Counted from the stretch's first letter, positions 46,572 through 55,736 are shown. The stretch: 64,000 nt of DNA from Pseudomonadales bacterium (GCA_016779565.1 JADHNJ010000003.1:23570-87569); one strand, 5' to 3'. A program made the numbers and translations. Notes: generated from the sequence alone by a model not told the origin.

Positions 46572-47519
46572 TTGACCAAGCATTTGGGGATCGTGATGGA
46601 TCCCATTGAATCAATTAATCCCAAAAAAGACAGCACCTTTGCGATGATGCTGGCGGCAACCCGTCGGGATTGGCAAATTTCTGTCATGACGCTGGGCGAC
46701 CTATCTTTGAATAAAGATCGCTTACAGGTGAATTATCAGACCATCAAGGTCAAAGACGATCCCAACGATTACTACGAAACCGTCAGGGTCAGTACCGGTG
46801 ATGCCAGCGACTTCGATTGCATTTTAATGCGCAAAGACCCGCCTTTTAACATGGACTACATCTACGCCACGTATCTGCTTGAGTTCGCCGAAAGACTAGG
46901 CATTCCGGTTTTTAACAAACCCGGAAGCATTCGTGATTGCAACGAAAAATTATTCGCTCTGCAGTTTCCGCAATGCGTACCGGAGGTGATTGTTTCGTCT
47001 AATCCCGATGAATTGAAAGCATTTCAAGCCGAGTATGAGGACGTCATTTTAAAGCCCTTGGATGGCATGGGCGGACAGTCGATTTTTAGGATACGCCCGG
47101 GGGACAGTAATCGTAACGTCATTATTGAGACCCTTACGGAACTTGGTACTCAAAAAATTATGGCGCAGCGTTACTTGCCCGATATCAGCGCAGGAGATAC
47201 CCGAATACTGCTCATCAACGGTGAGCCGGTCCCTGCAGGCCTCGCAAGGATACCTTCGGCTGGCGAAACCCGGGGCAATTTAGCGGCAGGTGGTAGCGGC
47301 GTGCCGCGACCTTTGACTGAGCGAGACCTTTGGATTTGCAGTCAAGTCGGCCCAGTACTAAAAGCTAAAGGACTGGCCTTTGTAGGTATCGATGTCATTG
47401 GAGCCTATCTCACTGAGATCAACGTCACCTGCCCCACTTGTATTCGAGAACTCGACGCCAGCGAAGGCTTCGACATTGCTGGCGATTATCTCGATTATCT
47501 TAGCTCTGTCTTGCCTTAA
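46572..47519 (+). CDS. gshB: Glutathione synthetase
   Basis: ATP-grasp ligase joining gamma-glutamylcysteine and glycine. The N-terminal LGIVMDPIESINPKKDSTFAM is nearly identical to other bacterial GshB starts. The ATP-grasp lid and metal sites are in ILKPLDGMGGQSIFR and FVGIDVIGAYLTEINVT. The track ORF begins at ATG 46518. I prefer TTG 46572, with GGAG seven bases upstream and 315 aa versus 316 in E. coli. It lies 5 bp before the TonB-like gene, the same order as Pseudomonas gshB-tonB3-algH-ruvX. Confidence 0.93.
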   Translation: MTKHLGIVMDPIESINPKKDSTFAMMLAATRRDWQISVMTLGDLSLNKDRLQVNYQTIKVKDDPNDYYETVRVSTGDASDFDCILMRKDPPFNMDYIYATYLLEFAERLGIPVFNKPGSIRDCNEKLFALQFPQCVPEVIVSSNPDELKAFQAEYEDVILKPLDGMGGQSIFRIRPGDSNRNVIIETLTELGTQKIMAQRYLPDISAGDTRILLINGEPVPAGLARIPSAGETRGNLAAGGSGVPRPLTERDLWICSQVGPVLKAKGLAFVGIDVIGAYLTEINVTCPTCIRELDASEGFDIAGDYLDYLSSVLP

Positions 47520-47524
47520 TCCGC

Positions 47525-48307
47525 ATGCAGGGCAATCTCCAAATTAGCACTGATCGGTTTGGGTTTGCCCTCTTTATAGCGCTGATTTTGCATGCAATGT
47601 TACTCCTAGGTCTGCAGTTCGCGCCCGGCCAGCCACCCGCCAATGCTCGAGTGCTCGATATTACCCTCGCTCTAACCCCGGAGGCCCTGCATCCGGACAC
47701 CTTTGATTTCATCGCTGAGCGCAATCAGCAGGCGTTGGGTGAGCCCAACCCAACAACAGAGCTACCACTAAAGGCAGCTGAGACCACGTTAGGCTCAGCA
47801 CCTGCCTCTGGCCAGTCTGCCGCTGACACAATCCCTCGACCCTTGTCACCCGAGGCGACGGCAAGGCCGCCCCTGGTGACAGACCTTGCTCAGTTTCGCC
47901 GGCCGTCTTTGGACTTCACCGATATCGGCGTGCCTCGACTGGAACGGGTGCAACGCCTCTCACAAGTTAGCGCAGCTGCGAGTCCAGAAGCCAATTACTT
48001 GCGATCTTGGCAAAGAAAAATTGAAACCATCGGCAATCTAAACTATCCCGATGCAGCGCGCCGTCTCGGCATCTATGGGCAACTCAAACTGCTGGTGGTT
48101 GTCGAGGCCAACGGTGGTCTGCGTGACGTTCGGGTTTTAGTGAGCAGCGGCGAGCCAGTACTGGATCAAGCTGCAGAAAATATTGTGCGTTTGGCGGCAC
48201 CTTTTGCACCGTTCTCTCAAGAACTGTTGCAATCAACCGACGTACTCGAAATTGTTCGAACTTGGCAATTTAGAAAAAACGCCCGCTCAGTGAGCGTCAC
48301 TCGATGA
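47525..48307 (+). CDS. TonB family protein (TonB3-like)
   Basis: Energy-transducing periplasmic linker. One N-terminal signal-anchor (FGFALFIALILHAMLLLGLQF, about 12-32), a variable Pro/Ala/Glu-rich middle (about 60-150), and a C-terminal TonB domain (about 165-255) with NYPDAARRLGIYGQLKLLVVV and a hydrophobic VLVSSG block. It is 260 aa. Position between gshB and algH equals PA0406 (tonB3) of Pseudomonas aeruginosa, which is reported to affect twitching motility; a pilus role here is inferred. No exbB or exbD is nearby. The 3' end overlaps algH by 4 bp. Confidence 0.87.
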   Translation: MQGNLQISTDRFGFALFIALILHAMLLLGLQFAPGQPPANARVLDITLALTPEALHPDTFDFIAERNQQALGEPNPTTELPLKAAETTLGSAPASGQSAADTIPRPLSPEATARPPLVTDLAQFRRPSLDFTDIGVPRLERVQRLSQVSAAASPEANYLRSWQRKIETIGNLNYPDAARRLGIYGQLKLLVVVEANGGLRDVRVLVSSGEPVLDQAAENIVRLAAPFAPFSQELLQSTDVLEIVRTWQFRKNARSVSVTR

Positions 48308-48834
48308 TGCAACAGCTAATCAATCAAAGTCTGCTGATTGCGCATCCTCATGCTAGTGATGATTTCTTCAGTGGCTCGTTGGTGTATGTTTACGAGCATC
48401 AGACGTCGGGTAGCATGGGCTTTATGCTCAACCGGCAAGCCTCTATCCGCTTAGAAAAACTCATGCCAACCGCACCCACAAGCCTCTGCGAGCAGCCGGT
48501 TTTGATTGGCGGACCTGTTCAGACAGACCATTTGTTCTTCATTATGGTGCCGCTGAACGAAGGCTCTAACCCCCAAATCGAAATTGCCAATAATCTTGAT
48601 GAAGCCGCTGCCAATGCTGAACATCCAGGGCAATTGGTGTTACCAATGGTAGGATATGCTGGCTGGTCAGAAGGCCAATTAGAAAGCGAAATCCAAAGAG
48701 ATGTTTGGCTGCTGACCGAGCCAAACCTGCCCACTCTCCTCCGCGTACCCAGCGAGCGTCGATATCCTGCCGCAACAGAAAACCTCGGCTTTGATCCAGC
48801 GCTCATGGCCCCTTCCGCAAGACGTCCACAATGA
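48304..48834 (+). CDS. algH: AlgH / YqgE family (UPF0301) protein
   Basis: Soluble protein of the UPF0301 family; named for an effect on alginate regulation in Pseudomonas, but its biochemical role is unknown. Family blocks are LIAHPHASDDFFSGSLVYVYEH, GSMGFMLNR and LVLPMVGYAGWSEGQLESEI. It is 176 aa. It starts in an ATGA overlap with the TonB-like gene and ends in an ATGA overlap with ruvX, so the three are coupled in translation. Confidence 0.92.
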   Translation: MMQQLINQSLLIAHPHASDDFFSGSLVYVYEHQTSGSMGFMLNRQASIRLEKLMPTAPTSLCEQPVLIGGPVQTDHLFFIMVPLNEGSNPQIEIANNLDEAAANAEHPGQLVLPMVGYAGWSEGQLESEIQRDVWLLTEPNLPTLLRVPSERRYPAATENLGFDPALMAPSARRPQ

Positions 48835-49235
48835 CCAGTGGTGTCATTTTCGGGTTTGACTATGGCACCCATCATATTGGTCTTGCGGTAGGTCAAGGGG
48901 TCACACAAACGGCCTCTCCACTGACCATTCTTCCTGCCAAACAAGGCATTCCTAATTGGGATACCCTTTCTAAGCTTGTTTTGGAGTGGTCCCCGGATCG
49001 TTTTATTGTTGGCCTACCTATCAATATGGATGAAACAGATAGCCCCATGTCAGCCAGAGCGATTAAGTTCGCTCGACGACTCTCCGGGCGCTTTGACCTT
49101 CCTTATGAAATGATCGACGAGCGCCTCAGCAGCGTCGAGGCCAGGGCGTTATCATCTAAGGCGCGGGTCGATGATCTCTCGGCGGTGTTAATTCTGGAGA
49201 CTTGGTTTCAAAACCAAATTCCTGTCTCTCCCTAG
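48831..49235 (+). CDS. ruvX: RuvX/YqgF: Holliday-junction-resolvase-like pre-16S rRNA nuclease
   Basis: RNase H-fold protein that helps process the 5' end of 16S rRNA and was proposed as a Holliday junction resolvase. GFDYGTHHIGLAVGQ at the N-terminus carries the first catalytic Asp, FIVGLPINMDETDSP and IDERLSSVEA carry the others. It is 134 aa. It overlaps algH by 4 bp, as in most gammaproteobacteria. pyrR/pyrB/pyrC, which follow in Pseudomonas, are absent; the next gene is the convergent pilT. Confidence 0.93.
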   Translation: MTSGVIFGFDYGTHHIGLAVGQGVTQTASPLTILPAKQGIPNWDTLSKLVLEWSPDRFIVGLPINMDETDSPMSARAIKFARRLSGRFDLPYEMIDERLSSVEARALSSKARVDDLSAVLILETWFQNQIPVSP

Positions 49236-49247
49236 CCGTAACCGCAA

Positions 49248-50285
49248 TTAGATAAAGTCCTCGGGTATTTTTGCTTTCTCGCGCGCCTGTTCTTTAGTGA
49301 TCAGTCCCTTTTGAAGCAGGTTCTTCAGACACTGATCTAACGTTTGCATGCCCAGCTGACCCCCGGTTTGAATCGCCGAATACATTTGAGCAACTTTGTC
49401 CTCACGGATCAGGTTTCTTATCGCCGGCGTGAGCATCATGATCTCGTGAGCCGCAACTCGGCCGCCGCCGACTTTTTTGAGCAGCGTTTGGGAAACCACA
49501 GCTTGCAGTGATTCTGACAACATCGATCGCACCATGGACTTTTCCGCCGCTGGAAAAACGTCAATGATTCGGTCAATGGTTTTCGCCGCAGACGAGGTGT
49601 GCAGCGTACCGAATACTACATGGCCTGTTTCTGCCGCTTCAAGCGCCAGTCGAATGGTTTCGGTGTCCCGCATTTCACCAACCAATATGATATCTGGATC
49701 TTCACGCAATGCCGATCGAAGCGCTTCATTGAAGCCTAAGGTATCGCGATGCACTTCCCGTTGATTGACAAGGCATTTTTTACTTTCGTGTACAAATTCG
49801 ATCGGATCCTCGATCGTCAGAATGTGCTGGTAACGGTTGGCGTTAACGTAATCCATCATCGCCGCCAAGGTCGTGCTTTTGCCCGATCCGGTCGGCCCTG
49901 TAACAGTGATCAAGCCTCGAGTGCTTTGAGCGATTTTGGCAAACACCTCTCCCATGCCTAGATCTTCCATCGTTAAGACCTTCGCTGGGATGGTTCGAAA
50001 TACCCCCCCTGCACCTCTATTTTGGTTATAAGCGTTGACTCGAAAACGTGCAATACCTGGGATTTCAAACGAAAAGTCACACTCTAAAAACTCCTCAAAC
50101 TCTTTGCGCTGCTTATCGTTCATAATTTCATAAATGAGGGCGTAGACTTCTTTTGAGTCGAGCGCAGGGACATTGATTCGTCGAATATCCCCATCGACCC
50201 GTATCATCGGCGGTAAGCCCGCCGACAAGTGAAGATCTGAAGCACCTTGTTTGTGGCTAAACGCCAATAGTTCCGTTATGTCCAT
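49248..50285 (-). CDS. pilT: Type IV pilus retraction ATPase PilT
   Basis: Hexameric ATPase that depolymerises the pilus to drive twitching motility. The opening ELLAFSHKQGASDLHLSAGLPPM, Walker A GPTGSGKSTTLAAM, Walker B DPDIILVGEMRD, His box TLHTSSA, and the PilT-specific AIRNLIRE motif near 290 are all present. It is 345 aa. It is divergent from yggS, the arrangement found in Pseudomonas and E. coli; pilU, which follows pilT in Pseudomonas, is not downstream here. Confidence 0.96.
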   Translation of the reverse strand: MDITELLAFSHKQGASDLHLSAGLPPMIRVDGDIRRINVPALDSKEVYALIYEIMNDKQRKEFEEFLECDFSFEIPGIARFRVNAYNQNRGAGGVFRTIPAKVLTMEDLGMGEVFAKIAQSTRGLITVTGPTGSGKSTTLAAMMDYVNANRYQHILTIEDPIEFVHESKKCLVNQREVHRDTLGFNEALRSALREDPDIILVGEMRDTETIRLALEAAETGHVVFGTLHTSSAAKTIDRIIDVFPAAEKSMVRSMLSESLQAVVSQTLLKKVGGGRVAAHEIMMLTPAIRNLIREDKVAQMYSAIQTGGQLGMQTLDQCLKNLLQKGLITKEQAREKAKIPEDFI

Positions 50286-50405
50286 GCTGCATTCCGTCTA
50301 AATTGTCAAACTCGTCTGTTGTGCTGCTTTACGCTGCCCTTCCACCTTGCTCTAGTATCTTAGTATGCGACAATAGCTTTCGCCATCTCTCAGCGATATC
50401 TAACC

Positions 50406-51086
50406 TTGATCCAAGAAAATTTAACAGCAGTTATTGCGAGAATTGAAAACGCTTGTAGGGACGCCAGTCGTAACCCCAAATCCGTATCGTTGTTAGCGGT
50501 TTCAAAAACTAAACCCATCGAAGCTGTTCAATCCGCATATCATCTGGGGCTCCGACATTTTGGCGAGAACTACTTACAAGACGCCTTGCCGAAAGTTGCC
50601 AATTTTCCAGCGCCGACGTGGCATTTCATTGGTCAAATTCAATCAAACAAAACTCGAGATATTGCAGCCCATTTCGATGTTGTCCACGGAGTCGCCTCAG
50701 AAAAGATCGCCTCAAGATTAAATGCCCATCGCCCTCAGACAAAGCCTCCCTTGGGGGTTTTCTTACAGGTCAATTTGGTGAACGAGGCGAGCAAAGGCGG
50801 CGTATCACCGGAGACATTACCGAGGCTTATCCATCACGTACTAAGCTGCGAGCATTTAACGCTTTTAGGGCTGATGGGGATGCCACCTGCAAGCTATGAT
50901 CTAACCGAGCGAAGTCATTTTTTTCAAAACCTTCGAGCCTTGCAGCAGACGCTAAAAACCGACTTGCCACAAGACTGCTTTACTGAGCTGAGTATGGGCA
51001 TGAGTGATGATCTAGAGGTCGCCATTGCAGCTGGCGCTACTTGGATCCGGGTAGGGTCCGCGTTATTTGGTGACCGGAGTCACTAA
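50406..51086 (+). CDS. PLP homeostasis protein (YggS/PLPBP family)
   Basis: Pyridoxal-phosphate-binding alanine-racemase-like fold-III protein controlling B6 and amino-acid pools. The PLP lysine is in LLAVSKTKP near residue 35; HFGENYLQDA, WHFIGQIQSNKT and LSMGMSDDLEVAIAAGATWIRVGSALFG are family blocks. It is 226 aa and starts at TTG. It lies 9 bp before proC, a conserved yggS-proC-yggT run. Confidence 0.94.
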   Translation: MIQENLTAVIARIENACRDASRNPKSVSLLAVSKTKPIEAVQSAYHLGLRHFGENYLQDALPKVANFPAPTWHFIGQIQSNKTRDIAAHFDVVHGVASEKIASRLNAHRPQTKPPLGVFLQVNLVNEASKGGVSPETLPRLIHHVLSCEHLTLLGLMGMPPASYDLTERSHFFQNLRALQQTLKTDLPQDCFTELSMGMSDDLEVAIAAGATWIRVGSALFGDRSH

Positions 51087-51095
51087 GGAGAAATT

Positions 51096-51908
51096 ATGAC
51101 GATAACCCAACTGGCTTTTATTGGCGGCGGCAATATTGCCCAAGCCATTGTCGGAGGTCTCGTTGAGTCAGGCTATGACAGAGGCGCCATTACCATCTCA
51201 GACCCAAGCCCGGTGCAAGGTGCTAAAGCTGAAGCCATGGGCGTGAATTGGTCTCAGAACAACGCAGCCGCAATTAACGTATCGGACTTAGTCTTTATTT
51301 GCGTGAAACCTAACCTTGTGGAAACCGTTTGCCGCGAGGCCACAGAACAACTAGCGTCTAAAACCTTAATTAGTGTTGCCGCAGGCATTACCACCCAGCA
51401 GCTTATCAAATGGTCTGGCTCGTCAGAGATTGTCCGTTGCATGCCCAATACACCGGCGTTGGTGAGCCAAGGGATGACCGGTTTATTTGCAACCGCTACC
51501 GTGGCAATGACGACCCGCGATAGCGTCGGGGAATTGCTATCGACGATTGGTAAGGTGGCATGGTTCGATGCAGAATCTGACCTTGATGCCGTGACTGCGA
51601 TCTCTGGTAGTGGGCCCGCTTACTTTTTCTATCTAATGGAGGCCATGGTTGAAGCTGCTGAAAGCTTTAATATCAACCGCGAGGTTGCACAAACACTGGT
51701 GCTTCAGACGGCATTAGGCGCAGCTACTATGGCTCAGAACCACGACTCAGCGCCAAAGGCCCTGAGAGCCCAAGTCACATCGCCTGGCGGTACTACCGAA
51801 GCGGCCTGCCAGTTACTTGAGGCCGCTGGGCTCAGTGATACCATTCAAGCCGCTTGCAAAGCTGCGTTGGATCGGTCGATAAGCTTGTCGAATGATCAGT
51901 CAGCATAA
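51096..51908 (+). CDS. proC: Pyrroline-5-carboxylate reductase
   Basis: Last step of proline synthesis with NAD(P)H. The Rossmann motif FIGGGNIAQAIVGGL is at the N-terminus. RCMPNTPALVSQGMTGLF and the C-terminal signature TSPGGTTEAACQLLEAAG are complete. It is 270 aa. An AAGGAG site precedes the ATG. Confidence 0.96.
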   Translation: MTITQLAFIGGGNIAQAIVGGLVESGYDRGAITISDPSPVQGAKAEAMGVNWSQNNAAAINVSDLVFICVKPNLVETVCREATEQLASKTLISVAAGITTQQLIKWSGSSEIVRCMPNTPALVSQGMTGLFATATVAMTTRDSVGELLSTIGKVAWFDAESDLDAVTAISGSGPAYFFYLMEAMVEAAESFNINREVAQTLVLQTALGAATMAQNHDSAPKALRAQVTSPGGTTEAACQLLEAAGLSDTIQAACKAALDRSISLSNDQSA

Positions 51909-51923
51909 CGAGGAGAAGTCACG

Positions 51924-52514
51924 ATGGATTATCTAGCTGATGGGGGCATCTTCCTCGTTCGATCAGTGACAGGGCTGGTCGTCTTGTTCTTAAATCTTAG
52001 ATTTCTGATGCAAGCCAGTCGAGCTGACTACTATAATCCCATTGCACAAGGCATCGTTCGCGCGACAAACCCGATCATCACACCTTTCCGTAACCTACTG
52101 CCAGTGGTTGGTCGATTCGATCTGGCCAACATGTTCGTCGCTATTGCCTGCCAAACCCTGGGCATCATCGTGATATTTTTTATAGCTGGTGGACCTGCTT
52201 TTGCGCCTGTGTATCCCCTCTGGGCGGTCGTCGGTATCCTCTCGAGCATCTTAAACATTTACTTTTTTGCGCTGATTGTGATGGTGATTGCCAGTTGGTT
52301 GGCGCCCTACTCAAACCACCCTGGACTCGCGTTAATTCGTGATATCACCGAGCCAGTATGCGAACCGGTACGACGGCTTATCCCCGCCGTCGGCGGCTTA
52401 GATTTCTCGATCATTGTGGTATTTCTGGGTATCAGTCTGCTCGAAAACAGTCTACTGGTCCGCCCTTTAGCGGCGATCCTATCCATGCCCAGAGGCCTGA
52501 TCATTGGCTTTTAG
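51924..52514 (+). CDS. YggT family integral membrane protein
   Basis: Four-helix membrane protein made of two YggT repeats, each with a helix pair and a conserved PI(I)TPFRNLLP / PVCEPVRRLIP loop. The helices lie at about 10-27, 63-95, 105-125 and 155-180. It is 196 aa. The role is uncertain; homologues are linked to osmotic stress and, in other lineages, thylakoid or cell-division organisation. In Pseudomonas metX-metW follow; here DUF4426 follows directly and overlaps by 11 bp. Confidence 0.92.
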   Translation: MDYLADGGIFLVRSVTGLVVLFLNLRFLMQASRADYYNPIAQGIVRATNPIITPFRNLLPVVGRFDLANMFVAIACQTLGIIVIFFIAGGPAFAPVYPLWAVVGILSSILNIYFFALIVMVIASWLAPYSNHPGLALIRDITEPVCEPVRRLIPAVGGLDFSIIVVFLGISLLENSLLVRPLAAILSMPRGLIIGF

Positions 52515-52929
52515 TCGATGGCCAAGGCGTCTCGCAATTGCCCTGCTTTGCTTCGGCCTCACATGCAAGGCTGAGCAGCGGATTGAAACAGGGCCCTACG
52601 ATATCTACTACACCGCATTTCCCTCCATGTTGGTTCCTGCAGAGACGGCCCAACAACATAAGATTACTCGCTCGCCGAACCGAATATTACTTAACATAGC
52701 TGTCCGCAACGACGAAACACCTACCCAAGTTGGCATTACCGGCACCAGCTTGAATCTTTTGAATCAGTCTCAGATCCTCAACTTTACCGAAATCAAAGAG
52801 CAATCTGCCATCTACTATTTAGCAGAGGTAATCAACCACGAGCAAGACACCCTGCGCTTTTCTATTACCATCGAATTCCCAACGGACCATCCCAGTTATG
52901 AACTCACCTTCCAACGCCAATACTATTAA
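52504..52929 (+). CDS. DUF4426 domain protein, exported
   Basis: The N-terminal signal peptide RWPRRLAIALLCFGLTCKAE suggests export. The DUF4426 pattern is visible as YYTAFPSMLVPAETAQQHKI and RSPNRILLNIAVRND. It is 141 aa. The start is TTG overlapping the yggT end, with AGAGG eight bases before. Function is unknown; the gene is regularly found before rdgB-hemW in Pseudomonas-like genomes. Confidence 0.8.
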   Translation: MAFSRWPRRLAIALLCFGLTCKAEQRIETGPYDIYYTAFPSMLVPAETAQQHKITRSPNRILLNIAVRNDETPTQVGITGTSLNLLNQSQILNFTEIKEQSAIYYLAEVINHEQDTLRFSITIEFPTDHPSYELTFQRQYY

Positions 52930-53530
52930 TCTTGCTAAAGACCCATTAGTGATTGCCAGTAGTAATACACACAAAATTGAAGAGTTACGTGCGCTGCTAC
53001 CTGACGGCATCCAGCTGATCGGTCAGGATGCACTCGGCGTTGTGGGACCCGAGGAAACCGGTTGTACATTCATTGAAAATGCGCTCCTCAAAGCCCGCCA
53101 CGCTGCCGCTGCAACAGGACTGCCGGCGATAGCTGATGACTCTGGGCTCGTGGTTACCGCATTGAACGGCGCACCGGGCGTCAAATCTGCCCGATATGCC
53201 AGCGAGGATGCCAGTGACCACGACAATTGCCTGAAACTCCTTCATGCCCTAAACAATCAAAGTGACAGGCGCGCATCATTTCACGCGAGCTTAGTCTTTT
53301 TGACGCATGCCGATGATCCAGATCCGATTATTGCGCAAGGTCGCTGGCCTGGTGAGATCTTGTCCTCGCCCCGCGGGTCGGAGGGGTTCGGCTACGACCC
53401 GCTATTTTTCATCCCTCACCTTGGGCGCTCAGCCGCTGAACTCTCCCAGCAGGAGAAAGGGTTGCTCAGTCATAGGGGCCAAGCCCTTACAATCTTGATT
53501 GCTGCCCTGATGGAACGATACCCTCAATGA
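52898..53530 (+). CDS. rdgB: XTP/dITP pyrophosphatase (Ham1/RdgB)
   Basis: House-cleaning NTPase that hydrolyses ITP, dITP and XTP so they are not built into DNA or RNA. LVIASSNTHKIEELRALL opens the fold; ETGCTFIENALLKARHAA, IADDSGLVVTALNGAPGVKSARYA and FGYDPLFFIP are all standard. It is 210 aa. The first ATG lies 32 bp inside DUF4426 and adds about 15 residues relative to E. coli, so a later GTG (LVIAS region) is possible. The stop overlaps the hemW start (ATGA). Confidence 0.94.
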   Translation: MNSPSNANTINLAKDPLVIASSNTHKIEELRALLPDGIQLIGQDALGVVGPEETGCTFIENALLKARHAAAATGLPAIADDSGLVVTALNGAPGVKSARYASEDASDHDNCLKLLHALNNQSDRRASFHASLVFLTHADDPDPIIAQGRWPGEILSSPRGSEGFGYDPLFFIPHLGRSAAELSQQEKGLLSHRGQALTILIAALMERYPQ

Positions 53531-54672
53531 CCAATGACATTAGTCTTTATGTCCATATTCCTTGGTGCGAAAAAAAGTGTCCGTATTGTGACTTTAATTC
53601 TCATGCAACGAGCGCCTCCAAGGGTTTAGACCCTATCCTGGAGCGTCAATATATTCAGCAATTGCTCGTTGATCTCGATCGAGACCTTGAGACACATGCC
53701 ATAGACTCAAAGGTAGACACCTTATTCATCGGCGGCGGGACACCAAGCTTGGTATCAGCAGGCGGGATAGCAGAGCTGATTGCAGGGCTCAAAGCCCGTA
53801 TCCCCTTCACCGAAACTGCCGAATGTACCTTAGAGGCCAATCCAGGCTCTAGCGATCGGGACAAGTTTTCCGGCTATCGCCAGGCGGGCGTTAACCGTTT
53901 GAGCCTGGGTATTCAAAGCTTCTCGGATCACTCGCTGTTGCAACTCGGGCGAGTCCACAACGGCCGGGACGCAAAAACGGCGATCGCCGCTGCACGAGAG
54001 GCAGGCTTTGATAATATCAATCTCGATCTGATGCATGGCCTTCCCGGCCAAAGCCCTAAAGACGCACTCTTCGACCTTGAGCAAACCGAAGACTTCGCGC
54101 CTGAGCATGTGTCTTGGTATCAATTAACGATCGAACCCAATACCGCTTTTTATTCGGCGCCGCCCGTCTTACCTGATGAAGAGTCGCTGATCGAGGTCGA
54201 TGAAATTGGGCTTGAGTGGCTGCAGGATCAAGGCTATCGCCGTTACGAAGTCTCAGCCTATGCCAAAGAACCTAATTATCGTGCCCGGCATAATCTTAAT
54301 TATTGGTTATTCGGCGATTATCTGGGTATTGGGGCCGGTGCCCATGGCAAAATCAGCGGTCACCAGCAGCACAAAATGATTACCCGAACCCAAAAAACCC
54401 GGGTCCCTCAGCATTACCTTGCTGACCCGAGCGCCAGCCTCCGTCGGCTCGACCGGGCCGAGATCCCAATCGAGTTTCTGATGAATGCTCTACGACTGGT
54501 TGAGGGCTTCACCCCTGCTCAATTTGAATCAACCACCGGGCTGCCCTGGTCAACTTTGCAGGATTTTATCGAAGAAGGCACGAAGCGAGAATGGCTGGCC
54601 TTTGGAGGAGAGCATCTACGCACGACATCCACGGGGTTTATTTTTTTAGACTCTCTGCTGTTGCTGATCTAG
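53527..54672 (+). CDS. hemW: Radical SAM heme chaperone HemW
   Basis: Binds heme and is thought to insert it into respiratory enzymes; long annotated as oxygen-independent coproporphyrinogen oxidase. The radical-SAM cluster motif is CEKKCPYCDF (CX3CX2C) near residue 15, and the HNxxY heme motif reads RHNLNYW near 255, which separates it from true HemN. It is 381 aa. It overlaps rdgB by 4 bp at its start and the convergent trmB by 4 bp at its end. Confidence 0.94.
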   Translation: MTNDISLYVHIPWCEKKCPYCDFNSHATSASKGLDPILERQYIQQLLVDLDRDLETHAIDSKVDTLFIGGGTPSLVSAGGIAELIAGLKARIPFTETAECTLEANPGSSDRDKFSGYRQAGVNRLSLGIQSFSDHSLLQLGRVHNGRDAKTAIAAAREAGFDNINLDLMHGLPGQSPKDALFDLEQTEDFAPEHVSWYQLTIEPNTAFYSAPPVLPDEESLIEVDEIGLEWLQDQGYRRYEVSAYAKEPNYRARHNLNYWLFGDYLGIGAGAHGKISGHQQHKMITRTQKTRVPQHYLADPSASLRRLDRAEIPIEFLMNALRLVEGFTPAQFESTTGLPWSTLQDFIEEGTKREWLAFGGEHLRTTSTGFIFLDSLLLLI

Positions 54673-55334
54673 GCAGTCAATCGCGCCGCAATGTCCGTTA
54701 CAGTATGGCCAAGCCTGAGGCCCCGCTTTTCATACTTCGTAACTGGCCTGGGCGGTGGTTCACAAAACTCAAAAGCGTCATGGCCTTGTAAGGTGGTCTC
54801 CATGACTTCTGCATAAGGCAACCAATCCGTTGCGAGATGCAAAAGCCCATTTGGACTCAGTTTAGCGGCCGCACAGTCTAAAAAAGCGGTATCAACCAAA
54901 CGCCGCTTGTGATGTCTCTTTTTATGCCATGGATCAGGAAAAAAAACCTGTATACGCGCCAAGCTTTGATCGGCTAACTTTGGCAACACAGACCATACGT
55001 CAGCGTTGATAACCCGCAAATTGGTCAAACGTCGACGTTCCGTTTCTAAAATTAAGTGTCCTACGCCGGGACCATGCACTTCCAACCCCAAAAAGTTTTG
55101 ATCCGTCGCCTCTGCAGCCATTTGCACTAACGAATCTCCCATCCCAAAGCCAACCTCGAGCGTCAAAGGTTGCTGGCTAGGAAAGGCGAGTTGGGGCGAG
55201 GAAAAATACGACGCCTCGAAAAGATAATGTGGGTATTGCTCCTCAAGAGCCCGCTTCTGCCCCTTGGACAAACGACCTTGCCGAATCACATAGCTTCGAA
55301 TGCGGTTTTCAGTTGGGATCGCGTCTTCGAACAC
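54669..55334 (-). CDS. trmB: tRNA (guanine46-N7)-methyltransferase
   Basis: Methylates G46 in the variable loop of tRNA. The SAM motif is LEVGFGMGDSLVQMA near 75, and the signature VFFPDPWHKKRHHKRRLV near 145 contains the catalytic Asp. It is 221 aa. It lies three bases downstream of the DUF423 gene on the same strand; trmB near hemW/rdgB is common in Pseudomonas relatives. Confidence 0.95.
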   Translation of the reverse strand: MFEDAIPTENRIRSYVIRQGRLSKGQKRALEEQYPHYLFEASYFSSPQLAFPSQQPLTLEVGFGMGDSLVQMAAEATDQNFLGLEVHGPGVGHLILETERRRLTNLRVINADVWSVLPKLADQSLARIQVFFPDPWHKKRHHKRRLVDTAFLDCAAAKLSPNGLLHLATDWLPYAEVMETTLQGHDAFEFCEPPPRPVTKYEKRGLRLGHTVTDIAARLTA

Positions 55335-55337
55335 AGA

Positions 55338-55736
55338 CTAGGGATGGCTCTGGCCAATGCCGCCAGAAACTGCGCCAGTGACGATTGCCAGCCAGCCAAT
55401 AATAAACAGCACGCCTCCGATCGGCGTGACCGGCCCTAACCATCGTAACTCCCAGAGCGCCAGTCCGTACAAGCTCCCTGAGAACAAGATAAGCCCTAAG
55501 GCAAAGCTTACGCCAGCGACGAGAAACGTCGTCTTGGGCTCTAACACCATCATTAGCAGGCCAACCAAAACCAGCGCCAGACTGTGTGTCATTTGGTACT
55601 GCACCGCCGTTTCATAGGTTCCTAGGCTTGCAGCAGTTAGCTGAGATTTCAGAGCGTGAGCTCCAAAGGCCCCTAGAATGACCGATAACGCCGCACCTAT
55701 CGCACCTACTGCAACAAAAATTTGCGCTTGCATCAA
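55338..55736 (-). CDS. DUF423 (YgdD) family membrane protein
   Basis: Small inner-membrane protein with four hydrophobic helices. The family opening VAVGAIGAALSVILGAFGAHALKSQL and the middle GSLYGLALWELRWLGPVTPIGGVLFIIGWLAI are both clear. It is 132 aa. Function is unknown. It begins one base after the rpoH stop, so it may be transcribed with rpoH. Confidence 0.9.
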   Translation of the reverse strand: MMQAQIFVAVGAIGAALSVILGAFGAHALKSQLTAASLGTYETAVQYQMTHSLALVLVGLLMMVLEPKTTFLVAGVSFALGLILFSGSLYGLALWELRWLGPVTPIGGVLFIIGWLAIVTGAVSGGIGQSHP

